From the NCBI GenBank assembly GCA_028023455.1, contig JAQFVV010006197.1, positions 18,349,254-18,413,253 on the forward strand: a stretch of DNA of 64,000 bases. Reading direction: 5' to 3'. The notes below the pieces were generated by a model. It saw only the letters and a list, made by a program, of their open reading frames with translations, had not been told where the DNA came from and made no database searches. Below, piece after piece: positions 59,554 to 64,000 of the stretch. Positions within the stretch are counted from its first letter, which is position 1. Each line of letters begins with the position of its first letter. The position numbers and the translations under genes were made by a program. The stretch comes from Epiperipatus broadwayi (lineage: Eukaryota > Onychophora > Udeonychophora > Euonychophora > Peripatidae).

Positions 59554-62500
59554 AGTAAATATTACTAAATGAATAAAAGAATTATCAAATAAAAATAATA
59601 AAGTGATTTATTGCTCGGAATTCATAAGATGTTCAAGTATTGAAAGTGACAGAGCTGGGTCGTATTCCTTAGATCTTGAACTCCAAAATCTATCTACTAA
59701 TAAATCAATCACCAAATCTTTTATTACAATATAAAACCAAATAGTGATAGCCATTTTTAATTATTGAGATCTATTTCAGCAGAAGACACAGATGATAAAT
59801 TCTAAAATTCATAGAAATAATTAAATAAATAACATAAGTATACACTCTGTTCACAAGAAATACATTACTTCTTTATTGATCTATTCTTGATAATTCAAAT
59901 CGAACTTGCATCACCCAAGAGCCATCTACACAAGCATTAATAATTAATGGTTATTAGATGTAATTACTTTTTATATACTAGACTAGCAATTTTCAGGCTT
60001 TTGATTTTAAAATACAATAAAAGCTGCTTTACAGTAAATGAAAATTGGATCAATAGTGTTCAAGACTGTAAAAAAAAATCTAATTTCATCTAAATCAAAA
60101 TGTAGAACATTGAACACTCTTCGCTTTCATGGGGAAAAAAACTGTTAAAAGATTAATATAGTCACAGTCTATTAACTTTTTGATTTTTTTTTATATATTT
60201 CGATATGATCACTTTTTTAAACAAATGAAATGTCATCATCACTGTCACATGAATCTGCCAAAACTATTTTAAAGATCAGTGATAAAAATCAACTTGCACA
60301 TCTGTGTTTAATCCATTAAAATTCTTATAATCAATAATAACTAACAAATTTTAAAAATGAATTTTAAAAAAATAAACAAAAATTTACAGAATTATGGATT
60401 TATAAGTGGGGCAAGATATAGCTTTAAACATTATGTTTGCAAAAGTGAAAAGAATATGAAGGACAATCATTTTATGAACTGGAAATTTGTAACAATTATA
60501 AATTTACACTTCTAATGGACTCTGACAAGCCTAGTTTCCTAAAACAAAGAAGCATGGACAAAGAATTAAAACACATAAATAGACAAACAAATCATTAATA
60601 AGAAAACAAAAGAAGGATTCATGTAAAAATTAGTTTGGTTTAATTTTTAATTAACAATTTCGTATTTAATGTAATAGTATGTGGGTGGATAATATAATTG
60701 ATCGGGCATTTGGAAAAAAGGAAAATATTTTAAATCTCAATTAATTTTAATAAATTGTAATGTATTAACCATTACAGTTAGATATCAAATGCCTTATCAA
60801 AGGGTATATTTTTAATGTTATTGTTACTTTTTTTATTGTTGTTATATGTTGATGCACATCACATACTGTTATGGTAAAATAAATCACTATTGTTAACTAT
60901 GTTTTTGTATACATTTTTCTATTCATGCATTGTAGTCAGTAGTGTTAGTTGTGCAATATGTCATCTAATTCTCATTGCTTCCTGAGCTACATTGAGTTAA
61001 CCGGATACCATCTATAAAAGAGTATAGTTTGAACCTGGGTTATAGTGGCACAGCTTTGAGGCTTTATTCAAAACAGCTAAATTTTCTAATAACTTCAGGC
61101 CTTATAAAAAAAATATATTCTATAATAGGCAGGAATTATCGCTGTTTGGCCTAAACATTATACGTAATAGTATTTACTTCTATAATGTCCCACAGTATGC
61201 TTATTGGAAAATATAGTAATATATTGAGTTTTCCATTTGAGTATAGAGTACAATGATATGTACAGTACGAACTAGGGGTGAGTTGGCACACCATCATCAT
61301 AATCACCATATGTAATTAAAATCAATGAACAATAAGTACTGCCAAATAAACAGAGGTTCATGAGAGTCAGCGTGGACTAATCATACAAATAGTTAGTAGT
61401 TATACTAATCATAAGTTATAACTTATAAATTACCCAGCATTAGGCAAAAGTAATCAAATCATCCATCATCAACAGTCAATCTTGTGATTGGATTTAAAAG
61501 AGCTACACTATAAATAGGCTACTTATCTAGCCACTGCCAAGCTTAGGGCAGAATATAAAACAATTATTTGGATGCATATACTTAAATGCTAATCCATCAC
61601 TTGTAATAATAATAATTATGCTGGAATATAGAAACATGCTGATCATAATCAATTCTCTAACCACACAGTACTTTTAAAATACTGACCAACTACAAACTTA
61701 ATTTCTAATGAAAAAGAAATAGCAGTCAATGGATTTTAAAGATGATACTGTTGCACCATCCAGAGTTATCATCTGGATGTCTGAGCACAAACATAAACCT
61801 CTACATACATTTAATCATTATGCTATAAACTAGTTCAGAAAGCAAGAACATTAGAGACTGTAAACAGGAGAGAAATAAATACAATAGTTTATTCTGCTTT
61901 ACTTTAAATAATTTTACTGGCATAATTTTAAAATCCTAAAAATACTAAACTTTAATAAAATCAAGTCACATACACTGCCAATTGATGTAACAGATAACTA
62001 GAAGAATAAAGACATTAACACTAGAATATTTTTTAAAACAATACTAACTGACTAATAATTAAGAAAAATTTTTAAAAATGACATATAGTTTAAATTTATA
62101 TATTCTTCTCAAAAAGTATACTTTCATTTAAAAAACTAACCAGCTGATTATATTCATTATATTAATTAACTTTTGCTTTCATTAAATTATTTCCTTATAA
62201 ATAACAAAAGTTGAAAACAGCTTTATAATCAGAAATAAGGAGTTAAATTTCCTTTATATAATTTTGAAGAGAAATAAATCAAATGAATACAAAAAATGTC
62301 AAATTTAATAAAAATTAAGTTACTTATATACCATATAACTCAATATCTGTTAAATATATATATAAATTCTATTTATGTTATTAACATAATTCCTACTAAA
62401 CACTGTATAAGTGTAAACTTGTATTTATTATATGCAAATCACATAACTGCAGCCAATGCTTAAATAAAATAGAGTATTAACAATCTGTAGTCAGGGTAAC

Positions 62501-63087
62501 ATTCATTTCTTAGAACTATATAAGATCTGAGATCAAAGATTATGTTACATTTATTATCTAAAAATGAGTATTGCACAGATTGCTGATATTCTATTGGTTT
62601 ATTTAAGTATTGGCAGAAGTGATTAGCTGTAGGCAATTATGGTTTATTATTGAATCTAATTCTTCACTATTTTATTATTAATAAAGATTAATAATGTTAA
62701 AATATTGCCTTCATATTTCTTTTAAACACAACAATATCATAATTTAAATTATTTATGCAGACATTTAATATTAAATAAATAAGTTTCTTTCCTCAGAAGC
62801 TTAAACATACCTAAATTTAGATAATAAATATAGAGATAATTCAAAAGTCCTTGATATATTCTAAAAAGCTATTACAAATAAAAACCATGACATATGACCA
62901 AGAGTATATATTTGTTATTCCATCATAGGACAACAGCAGTTCAACTCTTTGCAGAGTTACCTATATTAGCATGAACAATCAATTGATAGCAGACATAGCA
63001 TCAGATTCTGCATAATTTCTGCTTACTTGCCTGCATTTATAGGGAATATTACTTTGTTCATCCCACATTTGTAAGTTATTTTTTATT
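59554..63087. other. Upstream region of the minus-strand gene, no further gene seen
   Basis: AT-rich with no supported exon, RNA gene or element. A short perfect palindrome-like stretch (catccagagttatcatctgg, about 61759-61778) is the only structure noted. Promoter elements for the minus-strand gene could not be identified. Confidence 0.35.
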
Positions 63088-63095
63088 AAACTACA

Positions 63096-63525
63096 CCAGT
63101 AATGTGCAACCTTTTTTTTTTTTTACTTGTGACACTCTTTCTTGGATAAAAATCTGACTCAACCCATTCTTTATTTTTGCCATGCCTAAATTATAAGTAT
63201 GAGTATGAAAAGATATTCATAATAAAACAATAGAAGTTTTAATTAATATACAAATTTATATTTCCTAACATTTTACTATTAAGCACATTTGACTTGAAAT
63301 GCAATTTTTGAAAAAATTGTATACTTATATAAATAAAAAAAAAAAGATATACACAAAAACAATTTACTTTCATGTGATTTTTATCTACTTTAAAATATTA
63401 AATTCTTTCAAAAAAAAAAAACTTATCATTTCCCAAAATTTAAAGAGTATCTTAAAAATTTTGTGACTCCCAACAATGTTTATGCGATCCCTTGAGGAGT
63501 TGCATTCTATGGTTTGTGCACCATT
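63096..63525. mobile_element. Short non-autonomous hAT-like element
   Basis: The block begins ccagtaatgtgcaacctttt and ends ggtttgtgcaccatt. The ends are imperfect inverted repeats (GTGCAACC against GTGCACAAACC). An 8-bp direct repeat aaactaca flanks it (63088-63095 and 63526-63533), the length made by hAT transposases. It encodes nothing and is probably a deletion derivative. Confidence 0.6.
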
Positions 63526-63533
63526 AAACTACA

Positions 63534-64000
63534 CTATCAAGCTAATGGCTTGAAAAGTTCAAACATTCCTAGGATTTTAAATTCTATCACTTATTCTTTT
63601 ATAGATATGAAGTCTCATATCAGGTCAATAACTATTTACTTTAGTGGTCTTATTTGATAAAAGATCTATATATACCAAAAATAATTTATATAAAAACTGA
63701 CTATTCATACTTATATTTATTGTTTAGTAATGGTGGTGTGAAAAGTTCTACAGTTGTGAAATGATGACTGCATAATGTAAGCCAAGAAAAATTGCATTTT
63801 TGTTTGCTTGGAAAAAAATTCAATAATGAAATAATGGTGCTACTAAAAAAAAGTGACATTTATTATGGAAATAAATATGAGGGATCCAAAAATAACTGGA
63901 ATTGTTCTCTGACAAGTGTGCCTGTTTACATATATCTTGCAGGTATCCTTTAGCATCAATTTTCACGGGCCATGTAGCACAATTTTTTGTAACGTGCATT
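63534..64000. other. Window end, no gene seen
   Basis: AT-rich with no coding pattern or clear repeat. Confidence 0.35.

Noticed and set aside
62930-63060. Possible further minus-strand exon upstream of the minus-strand gene
   Set aside because: Acceptor-like sequence exists but the frame stops after about 16 codons and no phase fits the exon at 59423.

Overview
The window looks like invertebrate metazoan nuclear DNA: very AT-rich, with widely spaced short spliced exons and large introns, and dominated by transposable elements. No rRNA, intact tRNA gene, CRISPR array or bacterial operon is visible. I cannot name the species. The mix of Ty3/Gypsy elements, Penelope-like remnants, hAT elements and hammerhead-bearing repeats fits many arthropods, molluscs or other invertebrates.

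Layout. 1-11115 is one Ty3/Gypsy-like element with LTRs of about 4.6 kb. It carries a single intact 492-codon coiled-coil gag-like ORF (4592-6070) and only the last piece of integrase, so almost all of pol is missing. A foldback element (1023-1589) sits in its left LTR. At 11224-11898 is a tandem ~442-bp repeat with a hammerhead-ribozyme-like fold. From 13460 to about 29240, three exons (13460-13617, 17999-18110, 28732-28857) join in frame into the end of a coiled-coil protein on the + strand. Its last intron holds a decayed Gypsy element in antisense (21403-26511). A hAT transposase relic lies at 30290-31520.

The most striking object is at 33107-34488: a palindromic insertion of four partial or whole ~470-bp units, each with a type I hammerhead ribozyme (two on each strand), bounded by an exact 14-bp target-site duplication. 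It resembles a metazoan retrozyme or the pLTR of a Penelope-like element. Between 39.9 and 50.2 kb is a nest of remnants: inverted Penelope-type 3' ends, three head-to-tail 5'-truncated LINE copies joined through a CATCA-type tail, a GIY-YIG endonuclease remnant, and a Gypsy LTR-gag fragment fused to an inverted LTR. There is also an unidentified broken ORF, an unusually GC-rich stretch and a decayed integrase.

The right part holds a second host gene on the minus strand (exons 59292-59423, 58426-58517, 56470-56550, 54393-54470; all phases agree and it ends in a stop), one isolated + strand exon (52574-52716), a degenerate copy of the first hammerhead repeat, and a short non-autonomous hAT element with an 8-bp duplication (63096-63525).

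How the parts relate: the two host genes are unidentified and show no functional link. The coherent theme is self-cleaving-ribozyme repeats alongside Penelope-type remnants, which are known or suspected partners in mobilisation. All calls come from reading the sequence; no database search was possible.
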